5,776 bases of DNA from Oligoflexaceae bacterium (GTDB lineage: Bacteria > Bdellovibrionota_B > Oligoflexia > Oligoflexales > Oligoflexaceae). Position 1 is the stretch's first letter. Each line of letters starts with the position of its first letter. The position numbers and the translations under genes are program-made. Where the stretch lies: NCBI GenBank assembly GCA_947474445.1, contig CANJJY010000297.1, positions 1 through 5,776 on the forward strand, given 5' to 3'. Of this stretch, positions 5,189 through 5,776 are shown one piece after another. A model generated the notes under the pieces. The model searched no databases, was not told where the DNA came from, and saw nothing but the letters and a program-made list of their open reading frames with translations.

Positions 5189-5776
5189 ATGGAGTACGTC
5201 AAAAATATGCTTGAGACATCTGTGGCTCAGGACGTGATTGGAGCAGGCCTCGGGCTCGGGGCTAGTTTCGTCGATATTTATGTCGAAAAGACTGTTTATA
5301 GCACGATAGGAATACGCGATAGCCAGGTCAAAGATATCAAGACCGGGACCGATTTTGGGATAGGTATCCGGGCGATATTCGGCAATCAATCAGTCTATGG
5401 CTATACAAACATCATGGAAAGAGACGAGTTGCTGCGCATCATCCGCCTCATCTGTGAGCTCGATCGACGAGCGCCCGAAGCCAAGGCCAAGGATTTCAGA
5501 ACACCGGCGGCGACGCGTCGCAATCCTGCGCAACAGGGACTCGATCGTCCTCAACCCTACGACGAAAGGATCCAATTCCTTTTGGGTATCGATCGCGCCG
5601 TAAGGAAAAACTCCGCTATTACCCAGGTCGACATCGGCACGCTCCAAAAATGGCAAAACGTTCAGGTCTTTGATTCGGAAGGGCTCTCGATCAGCGACCA
5701 ACGGCATTACATCCGGGTGCCGGTGACGGCGATTGCTGCCGATGGGAGCAAGCAAGCGAGCGCCTTCGCAGGGCCA
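5189..5776 (+). CDS. TldD/PmbA-family metallopeptidase, N-terminal 196 residues (runs off right edge)
   Basis: From the ATG at 5189 the frame stays open to the window edge. Residues 20-75 fit the N-terminal domain of the TldD/TldE (PmbA) family: a Gly/Ala segment followed by VDIYVEK, then a D-x-x-V-K strand (44-48), then DFGIGIRAIFG (55-65) and the GYTN strand (71-74). Family members form TldD-TldE pairs that degrade unfolded peptides or trim leader peptides in the cytoplasm; there is no signal peptide here. The HExxxH metal site of TldD-type subunits would lie beyond the edge, so catalytic TldD versus non-catalytic TldE cannot be decided. No good Shine-Dalgarno site precedes 5189; the in-frame ATG at 5207 has only a distant GGAG. 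The family homology begins soon after 5189, so I keep that start. Confidence 0.82.
   Translation, partial: MEYVKNMLETSVAQDVIGAGLGLGASFVDIYVEKTVYSTIGIRDSQVKDIKTGTDFGIGIRAIFGNQSVYGYTNIMERDELLRIIRLICELDRRAPEAKAKDFRTPAATRRNPAQQGLDRPQPYDERIQFLLGIDRAVRKNSAITQVDIGTLQKWQNVQVFDSEGLSISDQRHYIRVPVTAIAADGSKQASAFAGP

Noticed and set aside
3199..5600. Repeated CGATCG and GATCGATC words
   Set aside because: They occur scattered inside coding and spacer sequence without regular spacing. They may reflect local word bias, and I see no array.
5390..5755. A 121-codon minus-strand open frame at the right edge
   Set aside because: It lies wholly antisense to the TldD-like gene, whose translation matches a known family over this region.
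1..5776. Mobile elements, tRNA genes, CRISPR arrays, integration sites
   Set aside because: I saw no transposase or integrase frame, no paired terminal inverted repeats, no cloverleaf-like sequence and no spaced array of repeats beyond the two tandem units at 629-672.

Overview
The window comes from a Gram-negative bacterium. Several proteins carry Sec or lipoprotein signal peptides (a clear LLAAC lipobox on the deiminase, AWA and AMA type cleavage sites on others), Shine-Dalgarno sites are AGGAG-like, and base composition looks close to half GC by eye. Many small exported cysteine-containing proteins of unknown family, standing beside a one-off helix-turn-helix regulator, are reminiscent of Bdellovibrionota/Oligoflexia. 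That placement is an impression, not a demonstrated assignment.

Layout. A lipoprotein gene runs off the left edge on the minus strand (1-251). A gene-free stretch of 484 bases follows, holding leader hairpins, a run of eight G and a striking pair of 22-bp tandem repeats (629-672). These repeats lie upstream of a plus-strand gene for a small exported protein (736-1131). A bidirectional terminator separates that gene from a convergent two-gene minus-strand operon for two further exported cysteine-containing proteins (2384 down to 1167). Divergent from this operon is a plus-strand pair: a probable DNA-binding regulator (2602-3333), preceded by a strong dyad, and a small exported protein (3330-3668) overlapping it by ATGA. 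A strong terminator at 3764-3796 then marks the end of a minus-strand gene for a lipoprotein of the peptidylarginine/agmatine deiminase family (3823-5028). Divergent from the deiminase, the first 196 codons of a TldD/PmbA-family peptidase gene run off the right edge (5189-5776).

How the parts fit. Six of the eight genes encode exported or lipid-anchored proteins. The two confidently assigned families are the deiminase and the TldD-like peptidase; both can act on peptides, but a shared pathway is only a guess. The most interesting new signals are regulatory. The first is the 11-bp-phased AAGAT array before the gene at 736. The second is the dyad that could serve as an operator or ribosome-site hairpin for the regulator gene, which is translationally coupled to a small secreted protein. 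I see no tRNA, rRNA, CRISPR array, insertion sequence or integrase.
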